Of a stretch of DNA of 48,672 nt, positions 1 to 9,353 are shown one piece after another. The DNA is taken from assembly GCA_030618545.1 (NCBI GenBank), contig JAUXDH010000004.1:1-48672 (forward strand), written 5' to 3'. The first letter of the stretch is position 1. Every line of letters starts with the position of its first letter. The notes under the pieces are model-generated. The model was not told where the DNA came from. It searched no databases and saw only the letters and a program-made list of their open reading frames with translations. A program made the translations under genes and the position numbers. The stretch is from Chlorobiota bacterium (lineage in GTDB: Bacteria > Bacteroidota > Bacteroidia > Bacteroidales > F082).

Positions 1-92
1 CGAATCTGCGACCATCCCGACATTTCGTCGGGACATGCTAGCCAACTGCACCACACCCCGCTCCGTCCGCCGAAGCCTTGGCGTAGGCGGAC
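1..92 (-). repeat. Truncated tRNA-like sequence plus imperfect-palindrome hairpin, copy 1 (may continue left of window)
   Basis: Reverse complement of 1-60 reads CGGGGTGTGGTGCAGTTGGCTAGCATGTCCCGACGAAATGTCGGGATGGTCGCAGATTCG: tRNA-like 5' acceptor strand, D-arm (GTGC-AGTTGGCTA-GCAT) and T-arm start, with a palindrome in the anticodon-arm position. Followed by GTCCGCC-GAA-GCC-TT-GGC-GTA-GGCGGAC at 65-92. Confidence 0.75.
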
Positions 93-132
93 ATAAATAA
101 TAGATTAACTTAACTCAATAATTAAAAGAACT

Positions 133-224
133 CGAATCTGCGACCATCCCGACATTTCGTCGGGACATGCTAGCCAACTGCACCACACCCCGCTCCGTCC
201 GCCGAAGCTTTAGCGTAGGCGGAT
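133..224 (-). repeat. Truncated tRNA-like sequence plus imperfect-palindrome hairpin, copy 2
   Basis: Nearly identical to 1-92 at a 132-bp period. The matching acceptor 3' strand (CACCCCG) is absent from the following sequence, so it is not an intact tRNA gene. Confidence 0.8.
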
Positions 225-292
225 CTTTTCTCTCTTCAGGGAAAGCATTGGTGGAACACACTCGCAACTTTCACCTGATATTATTCTATTGG

Positions 293-320
293 GATCGCCT
301 ATGCCAAGGCTTCGGCGATC
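293..320. repeat. Third member of the hairpin family (inverse orientation)
   Basis: GATCGCC-TAT-GCC-AA-GGC-TTC-GGCGATC: same 7+3+3 bp architecture as 65-92 and 197-223. Confidence 0.6.
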
Positions 321-339
321 GGGGCAAAATTAATACAAT

Positions 340-753
340 TTACTGAGATTTCTTCTCCATTTCTTCTAAGACATCCAGTATGTTCTGATATTTAATGCAT
401 AACGTCAGTTCTTTCCTGGCTAACCTTGCAAGGCGCTCAAATTTCGGATACAACTCTGGCTTTCTCCTGTATTTGATATTCGCCATTGCACTGATCTGTG
501 AGAATGTCATGTTGGTTGCTCTCTCCTGGCTTTTAAGATACTTGTCCTCCGGACTTTGTGCGCTTTCGTATTTCTTTAACTCATATTTGCACGTTATATA
601 CGCCAGCGCATTGGCATCCGCTTCCATTATCTCCTGAGCATGTTTCTCACTCTTTTTGTTTGATTGAGCCTGAATACTCAGAAATCCTGCCAGCAAAAAC
701 GCCAGTATCACAATTGAAAATCTGAAGTTGATTTTTGACCGGTGTATCATCAA
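340..753 (-). CDS. Hypothetical exported protein
   Basis: 137-aa ORF with N-terminal signal-like hydrophobic segment (FSIVILAFLLAGFLSIQAQ). Confidence 0.6.
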   Translation of the reverse strand: MMIHRSKINFRFSIVILAFLLAGFLSIQAQSNKKSEKHAQEIMEADANALAYITCKYELKKYESAQSPEDKYLKSQERATNMTFSQISAMANIKYRRKPELYPKFERLARLARKELTLCIKYQNILDVLEEMEKKSQ

Positions 754-928
754 TTAAATTTTTCGCAAAAGTATAACTATTTGCTGTCTTCAATGTTTCT
801 TTGCTTTGTATTAATCATTCAGACAGAATGTCACACAGGCGATTTGAAAAACAGGTATTTTTGAGAATGGCATTCAATTTGACAACAAAGACCCAAACAT
901 TGAATATTGTACGCAAAAACTTAAAGAA

Positions 929-1870
929 ATGGAAAAAACCAAATGTCTTATAATTGGTTCCGGACCTGCTGGATTTACTGCAGCAATTTATGCCGCCCGC
1001 GCTGATCTGAGTCCCATAATGTATGAAGGCTTGCAGCCTGGAGGCCAGTTGACAACTACCACCGAGGTGGATAATTTCCCCGGTTATCCGGATGGAATTG
1101 ATGGGCCGACCATGATGGAAGACCTGAAAAAACAGGCTTCACGCTTTGGTACGGATGTCAGATGGGGAATGATAACCGAAGTTGATACAACTAACCGCCC
1201 ATTCAGGGTAAAGGCAGATGATGGCAAAGAAATTGAAGCCGAAACCATTATCATCGCAACAGGTGCGACTGCAAAGTATCTTGGACTGGAATCAGAAGAA
1301 AGGTTTAAAGGTGGTGGTGTTTCCGCCTGTGCAACCTGTGATGGTTTCTTCTACAAAGGAAAAGATGTTGCCGTAATAGGTGGGGGAGATACCGCAGCCG
1401 AAGAAGCTACCTACCTGGCTAATATGTGCAACAAAGTTTACCTCGTTCACCGCAGGGATGAATTGCGGGCATCCAAAGCCATGCAGAAAAGAGTTTTCAA
1501 CACGCCAAATATTGAAGTCCTCTGGAATCACGAAGTGAAGGAAATAGTTGGCGTAGAAGAAGGATTCAACAAAGCATTGAATGGAGTAATTCTGGTTAAC
1601 AATAAAACCAATGAAGAAAATAAGATTGATGTGGAAGGTTACTTCGTGGCACTTGGGCACACACCCAATACGGAACTGTTTAACGACAAGCTGAACATGG
1701 ATGAAACCGGGTACCTAATCACTGGACCTGACTCCACAGCTACAAGCATTCCGGGAGTTTTTGCTGCCGGCGATGTTCAGGATAAGATCTTCCGCCAGGC
1801 CATTACTGCTGCGGGTACAGGTTGTATGGCTGCGCTGGAATCGGAAAGATTCCTTGGAGAACAAATCTAG
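929..1870 (+). CDS. trxB: Thioredoxin-disulfide reductase
   Basis: GSGPAGFTAAIYAARA FAD motif, CATC active site (SACATCDGFFYKGKDV), GGGDTAAEEA NADPH motif. Confidence 0.96.
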   Translation: MEKTKCLIIGSGPAGFTAAIYAARADLSPIMYEGLQPGGQLTTTTEVDNFPGYPDGIDGPTMMEDLKKQASRFGTDVRWGMITEVDTTNRPFRVKADDGKEIEAETIIIATGATAKYLGLESEERFKGGGVSACATCDGFFYKGKDVAVIGGGDTAAEEATYLANMCNKVYLVHRRDELRASKAMQKRVFNTPNIEVLWNHEVKEIVGVEEGFNKALNGVILVNNKTNEENKIDVEGYFVALGHTPNTELFNDKLNMDETGYLITGPDSTATSIPGVFAAGDVQDKIFRQAITAAGTGCMAALESERFLGEQI

Positions 1871-2028
1871 TGTTAAGTCAAGCATATTAAGTCGCTTTTG
1901 AACATCACCCCTGTCCATTAATAGAATTGACCTAACCTGATTAATTCATAAACTTCATTGTCTTAGGTCTTAGGTCTTCTGTCTAAGGTCTCTCAGATCA
2001 TTTTTATAATAACATTGGTATAAAACAT

Positions 2029-2080
2029 TAAGAAAAGCTGTCACGCCCATATCATGGGTAAGGCAGCTTTTCTTATTTTT
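2029..2080 (+). terminator. Long two-tier hairpin, terminator or attenuator candidate
   Basis: TAAGAAAAGCTGTC ... GGCAGCTTTTCTTA (12 perfect bp plus G-U and C-G extension), 3x3 internal loop, inner CCCAT-ATC-ATGGG, then TTTTT. Confidence 0.6.
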
Positions 2081-2099
2081 GGATATTAAATTCTCTGGT

Positions 2100-3023
2100 A
2101 TGGCAATAGGCCCCCGTGAACGGAAAATAATCAATGCATCCCTGATCGCCATTATTGGTAATGCAATCCTTTCAATCCTGAAAATTACGGTTGGGCTTAT
2201 CTCAGGCAGCCTTGCAGTTGTAGCTGACGGCATCGATTCAGCAAGCGACATCATCACTTCATTTATTACCTACTACACTGCACACATCATAGCCCGTCCG
2301 CCTGATAAAAAATATCCGTATGGCTATGCCAGGGCTGACACACTTGCCACCAAGATTCTGGCGTTCATCATTTTTTTCGCCGGTGCACAACTGGCTATCT
2401 CTTCTGTAAACCGACTTATTGATCCGGTTGAAGCCAGGATACCCGACGTCATAGCGGTGTATGTAGTCATCCTCTCCATGGTGGTTAAGTATGCATTGGC
2501 TTACTACCTCCGTAAGACCGGTAAATCTGTCAACAGCGCCATGCTCATCGCCAATGGCACAAATATGCTGAATGATGTCGTCATATCTTTTTCAGTATTG
2601 TTGGGACTGGTTTTGACATTCATATTTAAATTGCCTGTAATAGATAAGATAACTGCATTGGTAGTTAGCATTTATATCATGTATGTCGCCTTCAGGATTT
2701 TCGTTCAAACCACCAGGGAGATGCTTGACGGGGTTGAAGATGAGGCAATCTACAGGAAGATTATCGATTCGGCGAACAGTGTGGATGGCGCTTTTAACCC
2801 ACACCGGATCAGGGTACGAAAACTCTCCCATTTTATTATTATTGCAATGGATATTGAAGTGGATGGGAAGCAACCGCTTGATGATGCGCATAAAATTGCA
2901 GTTCATGTTGAAGAAAAAATCAAACTGGCAATTCCAAATGTTTACGACATTCTTGTCCATGTAGAACCCAGGGGAAACCTTGAACCCGACGAAGCGTTCG
3001 GTGTATCTGAGAAAAATATCTGA
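2100..3023 (+). CDS. Cation diffusion facilitator family transporter
   Basis: ADGIDSASDIITSF and multiple TM segments typical of CDF/ZT_dimer proteins; ATG at 2100 preferred over the TTG at 2079 in the ORF track. Confidence 0.88.
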   Translation: MAIGPRERKIINASLIAIIGNAILSILKITVGLISGSLAVVADGIDSASDIITSFITYYTAHIIARPPDKKYPYGYARADTLATKILAFIIFFAGAQLAISSVNRLIDPVEARIPDVIAVYVVILSMVVKYALAYYLRKTGKSVNSAMLIANGTNMLNDVVISFSVLLGLVLTFIFKLPVIDKITALVVSIYIMYVAFRIFVQTTREMLDGVEDEAIYRKIIDSANSVDGAFNPHRIRVRKLSHFIIIAMDIEVDGKQPLDDAHKIAVHVEEKIKLAIPNVYDILVHVEPRGNLEPDEAFGVSEKNI

Positions 3024-3090
3024 TTCATTTTATGCTATTTTGATCCGTTTTAAAAGAGCGCCATTATCAAAAGATAAACCGCCATATTTA

Positions 3091-3099
3091 TATATTTGC
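3091..3099 (+). promoter_or_regulatory. Bacteroidetes -7 element upstream of purL
   Basis: TATATTTGC matches TAnnTTTGc; about 30 bp before the purL ATG; -33 element weak. Confidence 0.45.
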
Positions 3100-3130
3100 A
3101 AGCAGCTAATCAGGCCAAATTCCAACGCTT

Positions 3131-6100
3131 ATGGTGTATTTCTATCATTCTGATAAAAACCTTTACATTGTTGTTCAGTCCAATCAGCTCATTATCGAAG
3201 AGGATCAACAAAAGCTAATATGGCTTTTCAACAATGCAAAGCATGAGAATACAGAAAAACTTGCAGGCTTTTTTATTGGACCACGAAGGGAGATGGTCAC
3301 ACCCTGGAGTACCAATGCCGTTGAGATAACCCAGAATATGGGCATCGATGGATTGATAAGGATAGAACAATTCACAAGGGTTCAAACAAAAGATGAATCC
3401 TACGATCCGATGCTGCAAAACCTTTACGAAAACATTGACCAGGAGATATTCACCATTCCTGCCCAACCTGAACAGGTAAGGCATATTGATGACATCCACA
3501 GATATAATAACAAAGAAGGACTGGCATTAAGTCCTGATGAGGTTGATTACCTGGAAAGCATCAGTGAGAAAATCGATAGAAAACTTACTGATTCGGAGAT
3601 TTATGGTTTCGCCCAGATCAATTCTGAGCATTGTCGTCACAAGATATTTAATGGCGCTTTTATCATCGATGGCAGAGAAAAACGGGAAAGCCTGTTTGCC
3701 CTTATTAAAAATACCTCTGCCAGAAATCCCAATTTCCTGGTATCGGCATACAAAGACAACGTGGCTTTTGTTGTGGGTCCGCAGATTGAACAATTCGCAC
3801 CGGCCACACAGGATAAGGCAGATTATTTTGAGATCAGGGAAATCGATTCTATTCTTTCACTAAAAGCCGAAACCCATAATTTTCCAACTACAGTGGAACC
3901 CTTTAACGGAGCTTCCACCGGAAGTGGGGGAGAGATTCGCGACCGGCTCGCAGGTGGTAAAGGGAGTATCCCCCTTGGAGGCACTGCTGTTTATATGACA
4001 TCTTACACCCGTCGTGATGAAAGCCGCCAATGGGAGAACAGGATCGATCCTCGCCGCTGGTTGTATCAAACACCGGAAGAGATATTGATTAAAGCTTCCA
4101 ACGGGGCTTCGGATTTTGGAAATAAGTTTGGCCAGCCATTGATAAATGGCAGTTTGCTGACCTTTGAGCACCAGGAAAATAGCAAGACCTATGGATATGA
4201 TAAGGTCATCATGCTTGCGGGTGGAGTGGGATATGCCAACAAAAAAGACGCACAAAAAGATACGCCCAAAAGGGGTGATATCATTGTTGTTCTTGGTGGT
4301 GATAATTACCGGATAGGTATGGGTGGTGGCGCAGTGTCATCGGTGGCCACAGGTGAATACGGCAATACCATTGAACTGAATGCCGTACAGCGTGCCAATC
4401 CTGAAATGCAGAAACGAGTTGCCAATGCCATAAGGGCTCTGACTGAAACAACTGATAATCCGGTCATTTCAATACACGACCATGGTGCAGGAGGACATTT
4501 GAACAGCCTTTCAGAATTGGTTGAAGAAACCGGGGCAGAAATTGATGTAAAGAAGCTTCCTCTGGGTGATCCCACGCTCTCTGTAAAAGAGATTCTTGGA
4601 AATGAATCACAGGAAAGAATGGGGCTCGTGATCAGGAAAAAAGATTATTCCTCATTGGAGAAAATAGCGAAAAGAGAACGCTCACCCATTTATAAAGTGG
4701 GAAAAGTTAAGGATGATCATCGGCTGAAGTTTAAAGAGAATAGAGACTCATGCCCGGTTGACCTGAAATTAGAATACCTGTTTGGAAAACCTCCGAAAAC
4801 TATCCTCAAAGATAAAACTCCTGACCAGAGGTTTCGGCAGGTGTCGTACAGGACAGGGATGTTTAAAGATTATCTGAATGATGTGCTCCAACTGGAAAGT
4901 GTTGCCTGTAAAGATTGGCTGACCAACAAGGTCGACCGTTCGGTGACCGGCAGGGTGGCCATGCAACAATGTTCAGGACCTTTGCAACTGCCATTGAATA
5001 ACCTGGGTGTGATGGCGCTCGATTTCCGGGGAAAGTCGGGCATTGCTACCGCGATGGGCCATGCACCGGTTGCCGGATTGATCAGCCCGAAATCCGGATC
5101 CAGAATAGCGGTTGCGGAATCATTGACAAACCTCGTTTGGGCCCCTCTCAAGGATAAGCTTCGGGGAGTTTCCCTCAGCGCGAACTGGATGTGGCCTGCA
5201 AAGAATGAAGGTGAAAATGCCCGGCTTTACAGCGCTGTAGAAGCTATCAGTGAATTTGCCATTAAATTAGGGATCAACATTCCTACCGGAAAAGATTCGC
5301 TGTCGATGGTTCAAAAATATCCTGATGGCAAGGTGGTTTATGCCCCCGGTACTGTAATTGTTTCTGCAGTTGGTGAAGTAACAGACCTCAGGAAAGTCGT
5401 TACACCGGTTATTAAAACCAAAGCGGGAACCAGGCTGATTCATATTGATTTTTCAAATTATCCCCTCCATCTTGGTGGCAGCAGCTTTGCTCAGACATTA
5501 AACCATGTAGGTCGTCATGCACCGGATTTACCGGATCCGGATTATTTAAAAAGGGCATTCAACACAATTCAATTGTTGGTTGATGAACAAAAAATCCTTG
5601 CAGGGCATGATATTTCATCCGGAGGTATGATCACCACATTGCTTGAAATGTGCTTTGCCAATTCTGACCATGGGATGAATCTGGATTTCACACAATACCG
5701 GGAAGATGATTTTATCAGATTGATGTTCAGCGAAAACCCCGGAGTTATTGTACAGGTAGAAGATACCGGATCAGTGACCAAACTATTGCTGAAAAACAAC
5801 CTGAATTTTCATGTGATTGGAAAAGTGATCGAGCCATATAAGATGGATATAAAAGAAAAAAATGGCCAGCATATATTGGATATCGGCAGGTTGAGGGATG
5901 TATGGTTTGAAACATCCTATATGTTTGACAGTATACAATCAGGAAAGGGGCATGCGCATTGCCGGCTGAAGAATTACAAGAAGCAATATCTGCATTACTA
6001 TTTCGATCATGATTTCAAAGGTCTGGCCGCAGCTTACGGTATTGAAATGAGCCGCAGAAAGCCAAGCGGTGTAAAGGCTGCTATTATACGAGAGAAAGGT

Positions 6101-6829
6101 GTCAATGGAGATCGTGAGATGGCTTATGCTATGCATCTTGCGGGATTCGATGTGAAGGATGTGCATATGACAGACCTGATCGCCGGAAGGGAAGACCTGT
6201 CGGATATCGGTTTCATTGTTTTTGTTGGAGGCTTTTCCAACTCAGATGTGCTTGGCAGCGCAAAAGGATGGGCCGGCGCTTTTCTTTATAATGAGAAAGC
6301 CAAAAAGGCTCTGGAAGATTTTTATGCCAGGGAGGACACTTTAAGTCTGGGTGTTTGCAATGGCTGCCAGTTGATGATTGAGCTTGGGCTTGTGTACCCC
6401 ACGCATCCCGAACAACCCAGGATGCTGCATAATGATTCGGGAAAGTTTGAATCTGCTTTTGTCAATGTGGACATTCATGAAAACAACTCGGTGATGCTGA
6501 AGAGCCTTGCCGGATCCAGGCTGGGAATATGGGTAGCACATGGCGAAGGAAAATTCAGCTTCCCCTGCTATCTCGACAAATACAACCTTGCCATCACCTA
6601 TAGCTATGATAATTATCCGGGTAATCCCAACGGATCCGACTGGGAGACGGCTGGAATCTGCTCAAACGATGGTCGCCACCTGGCGATGATGCCCCACCTT
6701 GAGAGATCATTCCTCCCATGGCAATGGCCCTACTATCCTGAAGACAGGCTGGAGGATGAAGTTACGCCCTGGATTGAAGCATTTGTCAATGCCAGGAAGT
6801 GGGTTGAGGAGAAGGTAATTGGTCATTAG
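3131..6829 (+). CDS. purL: Phosphoribosylformylglycinamidine synthase
   Basis: 1232-aa large-type FGAM synthase with ATP-grasp-like region (KAETHNFPTTVEPFNGASTGSGGEIRDR) and C-terminal glutamine amidotransferase (GVCNGCQLM). Confidence 0.96.
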   Translation: MVYFYHSDKNLYIVVQSNQLIIEEDQQKLIWLFNNAKHENTEKLAGFFIGPRREMVTPWSTNAVEITQNMGIDGLIRIEQFTRVQTKDESYDPMLQNLYENIDQEIFTIPAQPEQVRHIDDIHRYNNKEGLALSPDEVDYLESISEKIDRKLTDSEIYGFAQINSEHCRHKIFNGAFIIDGREKRESLFALIKNTSARNPNFLVSAYKDNVAFVVGPQIEQFAPATQDKADYFEIREIDSILSLKAETHNFPTTVEPFNGASTGSGGEIRDRLAGGKGSIPLGGTAVYMTSYTRRDESRQWENRIDPRRWLYQTPEEILIKASNGASDFGNKFGQPLINGSLLTFEHQENSKTYGYDKVIMLAGGVGYANKKDAQKDTPKRGDIIVVLGGDNYRIGMGGGAVSSVATGEYGNTIELNAVQRANPEMQKRVANAIRALTETTDNPVISIHDHGAGGHLNSLSELVEETGAEIDVKKLPLGDPTLSVKEILGNESQERMGLVIRKKDYSSLEKIAKRERSPIYKVGKVKDDHRLKFKENRDSCPVDLKLEYLFGKPPKTILKDKTPDQRFRQVSYRTGMFKDYLNDVLQLESVACKDWLTNKVDRSVTGRVAMQQCSGPLQLPLNNLGVMALDFRGKSGIATAMGHAPVAGLISPKSGSRIAVAESLTNLVWAPLKDKLRGVSLSANWMWPAKNEGENARLYSAVEAISEFAIKLGINIPTGKDSLSMVQKYPDGKVVYAPGTVIVSAVGEVTDLRKVVTPVIKTKAGTRLIHIDFSNYPLHLGGSSFAQTLNHVGRHAPDLPDPDYLKRAFNTIQLLVDEQKILAGHDISSGGMITTLLEMCFANSDHGMNLDFTQYREDDFIRLMFSENPGVIVQVEDTGSVTKLLLKNNLNFHVIGKVIEPYKMDIKEKNGQHILDIGRLRDVWFETSYMFDSIQSGKGHAHCRLKNYKKQYLHYYFDHDFKGLAAAYGIEMSRRKPSGVKAAIIREKGVNGDREMAYAMHLAGFDVKDVHMTDLIAGREDLSDIGFIVFVGGFSNSDVLGSAKGWAGAFLYNEKAKKALEDFYAREDTLSLGVCNGCQLMIELGLVYPTHPEQPRMLHNDSGKFESAFVNVDIHENNSVMLKSLAGSRLGIWVAHGEGKFSFPCYLDKYNLAITYSYDNYPGNPNGSDWETAGICSNDGRHLAMMPHLERSFLPWQWPYYPEDRLEDEVTPWIEAFVNARKWVEEKVIGH

Positions 6830-6959
6830 ATAATTGGTCATTGGATGATTGGTCATTGGTTAAACTCTCGACTGAGGACTGTTGACTGTTACCTGCTGAA
6901 AATCTCCTATCTTTGAACTCATAACCCATAACCTCTAACACTTAACAAAAACTCATTCC

Positions 6960-7412
6960 ATGAGCCTCGAAATACAGATCAATACCGATATCAGGCAGGC
7001 AATGCTGGCGAAAGACAGGAAAAAGCTGGATGCGTTAAGGGCCGTCAAAGCGGCCTTGCTTTTAGAAAAAACAGGTAAAGATGCCAGCGGCGGCGAAATA
7101 CCGGAAAGTGTCGAATTGAAAATGTTGCAAAAACTGGTTAAGCAACGCAAGGAATCGGCTGCAATTTACCGGGATAAGGACAGGATCGAAATGGCCGAGG
7201 AGGAAGAATACCAGGCAGCAATCATTGAGAAGTATTTACCCGAACAGATGTCGGAAGAAGAGATTGGGGCCGTTGTTACAAGAATCATCCAGGAAACCGG
7301 CGCCACTACCATGAAAGATATGGGCCGGGTGATGGGTATGGCTGCCAAAGAACTGGCAGGTAAAGCTGACAATAAAACTATTTCGGGTTTGGTAAGGCAG
7401 AAGCTTGGGTGA
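6960..7412 (+). CDS. GatB/YqeY domain-containing protein
   Basis: 150 aa, AMLAKDRKKLDALRAVKAAL ... EIGAVVTRIIQETGATTMKDMGRVMG typical of YqeY. Confidence 0.9.
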   Translation: MSLEIQINTDIRQAMLAKDRKKLDALRAVKAALLLEKTGKDASGGEIPESVELKMLQKLVKQRKESAAIYRDKDRIEMAEEEEYQAAIIEKYLPEQMSEEEIGAVVTRIIQETGATTMKDMGRVMGMAAKELAGKADNKTISGLVRQKLG

Positions 7413-7450
7413 AAAAAAACCGGCTGAATCCTCAACCGGTCTTTTATTTT
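7412..7450. terminator. Bidirectional terminator between yqeY and tsf
   Basis: A-run, ACCGGcTGA-ATCC-TCAaCCGGT stem, T-run; convergent genes. Confidence 0.7.
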
Positions 7451-7489
7451 ATATGCAGCAGGTATTAGAGCCTGCACAGTGGCAACTAA

Positions 7490-8317
7490 TTATGCCAATG
7501 CCAATCTCTTAAAGCTAACAACAGTAAGGTCTTTGTCGGCTTCCTTAAGATAGGCAGCTACGTTTTTCTTTCCATCCTTGATAAAGGCCTGGTTCAGCAG
7601 CGTACTTTCCTTGTAGAACTTATTTAATTTACCCATGGCAATCTTTTCGAGCAGTTCTTCAGGTTTGCCTTCCTGGCGCGCCTGTTCTTTGCCAATCTCG
7701 ATTTCACGTTCCACAACATCAGCGGGAACATCTTCTTTATTGAGGGCTACGGGTGACATTGCGGCAATCTGCATCACTACATCTTTGCCGAATTCAGCAA
7801 GGTTATCACCGGCTTTATTCAATCCTGCAATCGAAGCGATACGGTTGCCAGGGTGTACATAAGCGAAGGCTGATTCTGCTGCCACTGTTTCAAAACGACC
7901 AAGCTCGATCTTTTCACCAATAACACCTGTCTGGTCAAGGACTGTCTCTTCAACAGTGCGGCCATTCAATTTCATCGCTTTAAGCTCGTCAGCAGTTGTC
8001 GCTTTGTTCTCAACCGCGATATTCAGAAGTGAATCCACATAGTTGATAAAATCCTGGTTCTTTGCTACAAAATCTGTTTCGCAATTGATCATCAATACAG
8101 CAGCATAGGATTTGTCATTGTTGACTTTAGCAAGGATCACTCCCTCGGAGGCTGTCCTGTCTGCACGTTTTGCAGCTACTTTCTGTCCTTTTTTACGCAG
8201 AATATCAATGGCTTTTTCCACGTCTCCATCACTCTCTACCAATGCTTTTTTGCAATCCATCATTCCTGCACCGGTGATTTTCCTCAATTCGTTAACTTGT
8301 TGAGCTGTGATTTTCAT
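7490..8317 (-). CDS. tsf: Translation elongation factor Ts
   Basis: VNELRKITGAGMMDCKKALVESDGDVEKAIDILRKKG. Confidence 0.97.
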   Translation of the reverse strand: MKITAQQVNELRKITGAGMMDCKKALVESDGDVEKAIDILRKKGQKVAAKRADRTASEGVILAKVNNDKSYAAVLMINCETDFVAKNQDFINYVDSLLNIAVENKATTADELKAMKLNGRTVEETVLDQTGVIGEKIELGRFETVAAESAFAYVHPGNRIASIAGLNKAGDNLAEFGKDVVMQIAAMSPVALNKEDVPADVVEREIEIGKEQARQEGKPEELLEKIAMGKLNKFYKESTLLNQAFIKDGKKNVAAYLKEADKDLTVVSFKRLALA

Positions 8318-8343
8318 TATTTCTTATTTTATATATTATTTAC

Positions 8344-9246
8344 TTAACCTTTTTTTGAGATAGTTTTTCTTACTCTTTTAGGCTTTCCGGATCCTTCCGC
8401 CTTGTCGCGAAGCTTATGGATTTTAGGCTCATCTTTTTTCGCTTTTTCCGCGGCTTTATCATCAATCTCTTCTCCTATCTCAAGCGTTTCAGATTTAACT
8501 TTGATGGCCTTTTCTTCCTCTGCTTCTTTTTCTTCAATGGCCTGTTTCTCTCTGGCCGCGAGGCGTTCATTCAATCCTTCGGCGATAGCATTTGTCATTG
8601 TATTCACGATGAGGGCTATTGATTTGGAAGCATCGTCATTTGCCGGAATGGCAAAATCAATAAGATTGGGATCAGTGTTGGTATCCACCATCGCAAAAAT
8701 GGGAATATTGAGCTTACGCGCTTCAGCAACAGCAATCTTTTCTTTGTTGATGTCAACCACAAAAAGCGCTGCAGGAAGCCTGGTCATGTCAGCAATACTG
8801 CCGAGGTTCTTTTCCAGTTTGGCACGCTCACGGGTAACCTGCAGCCTTTCGCGTTTCGACAGGTTCTTGTAAGTATTCTGAGTCATCATCTTGTCGATGT
8901 TGCTCATCTTACGAACTGCTTTACGGATTGTCGCGAAGTTGGTAAGCATACCACCAGGCCAACGCTCAGTTACATAAGGCATATTTACCTTCTTAACTGC
9001 ATCGGCAACGAGTTCTTTCGCCTGCTTTTTAGTAGCGACGAACATTATCCTGCGGCCTGATTTAGTAATCTGTTTGATCGCTTTCTGAGCTTCTTCAAGT
9101 TTAGCCTGTGTTTTATACAGGTCAATAATATGAATGCCATTGCGCTCCATGAAAATATAAGGAGCCATAGCTGGATTCCACTTGCGTTTCAGGTGACCAA
9201 AATGTACACCTGCATCAAGCAAGTCTTCAAAACTAACTTTTGTCAT
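8344..9246 (-). CDS. rpsB: 30S ribosomal protein S2
   Basis: [35 protein letters not shown]; long charged C-terminal extension. Confidence 0.97.
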   Translation of the reverse strand: MTKVSFEDLLDAGVHFGHLKRKWNPAMAPYIFMERNGIHIIDLYKTQAKLEEAQKAIKQITKSGRRIMFVATKKQAKELVADAVKKVNMPYVTERWPGGMLTNFATIRKAVRKMSNIDKMMTQNTYKNLSKRERLQVTRERAKLEKNLGSIADMTRLPAALFVVDINKEKIAVAEARKLNIPIFAMVDTNTDPNLIDFAIPANDDASKSIALIVNTMTNAIAEGLNERLAAREKQAIEEKEAEEEKAIKVKSETLEIGEEIDDKAAEKAKKDEPKIHKLRDKAEGSGKPKRVRKTISKKG

Positions 9247-9282
9247 ATTGTTTTATATTAATTGTTTACATTCACTAAAATC

Positions 9283-9317
9283 AACCGTTAAATAGTCCTT
9301 GAGGAGTTAAAACGGTT
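9283..9317 (-). promoter_or_regulatory. Candidate rpsB leader hairpin
   Basis: Perfect 7-bp AACCGTT/AACGGTT stem with inner TCCT-TG-AGGA in the 107-bp rpsI-rpsB gap. Confidence 0.35.
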
Positions 9318-9353
9318 TGGATACTAAACTCATTCCGTTGTATGGGGAAACGA

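Noticed and set aside
1-192. Functional tRNA genes
   Set aside because: 5' acceptor strand and D-arm are tRNA-like but no pairing 3' acceptor strand, no proper T-stem and no U33-bearing anticodon loop; treated as a truncated tRNA-derived repeat.
395-637. 80-aa plus-strand ORF
   Set aside because: Antisense to the 340-753 ORF, which has a signal peptide; no recognisable domain.
2079-2099. TTG start for the CDF transporter
   Set aside because: ATG at 2100 is in frame and better placed; 2079 lies in the T-run after the hairpin.
8402-8872. 156-aa plus-strand ORF opposite rpsB
   Set aside because: Antisense shadow of a certain rpsB gene; Ser/Ala/Phe-rich composition typical of a reversed charged protein.
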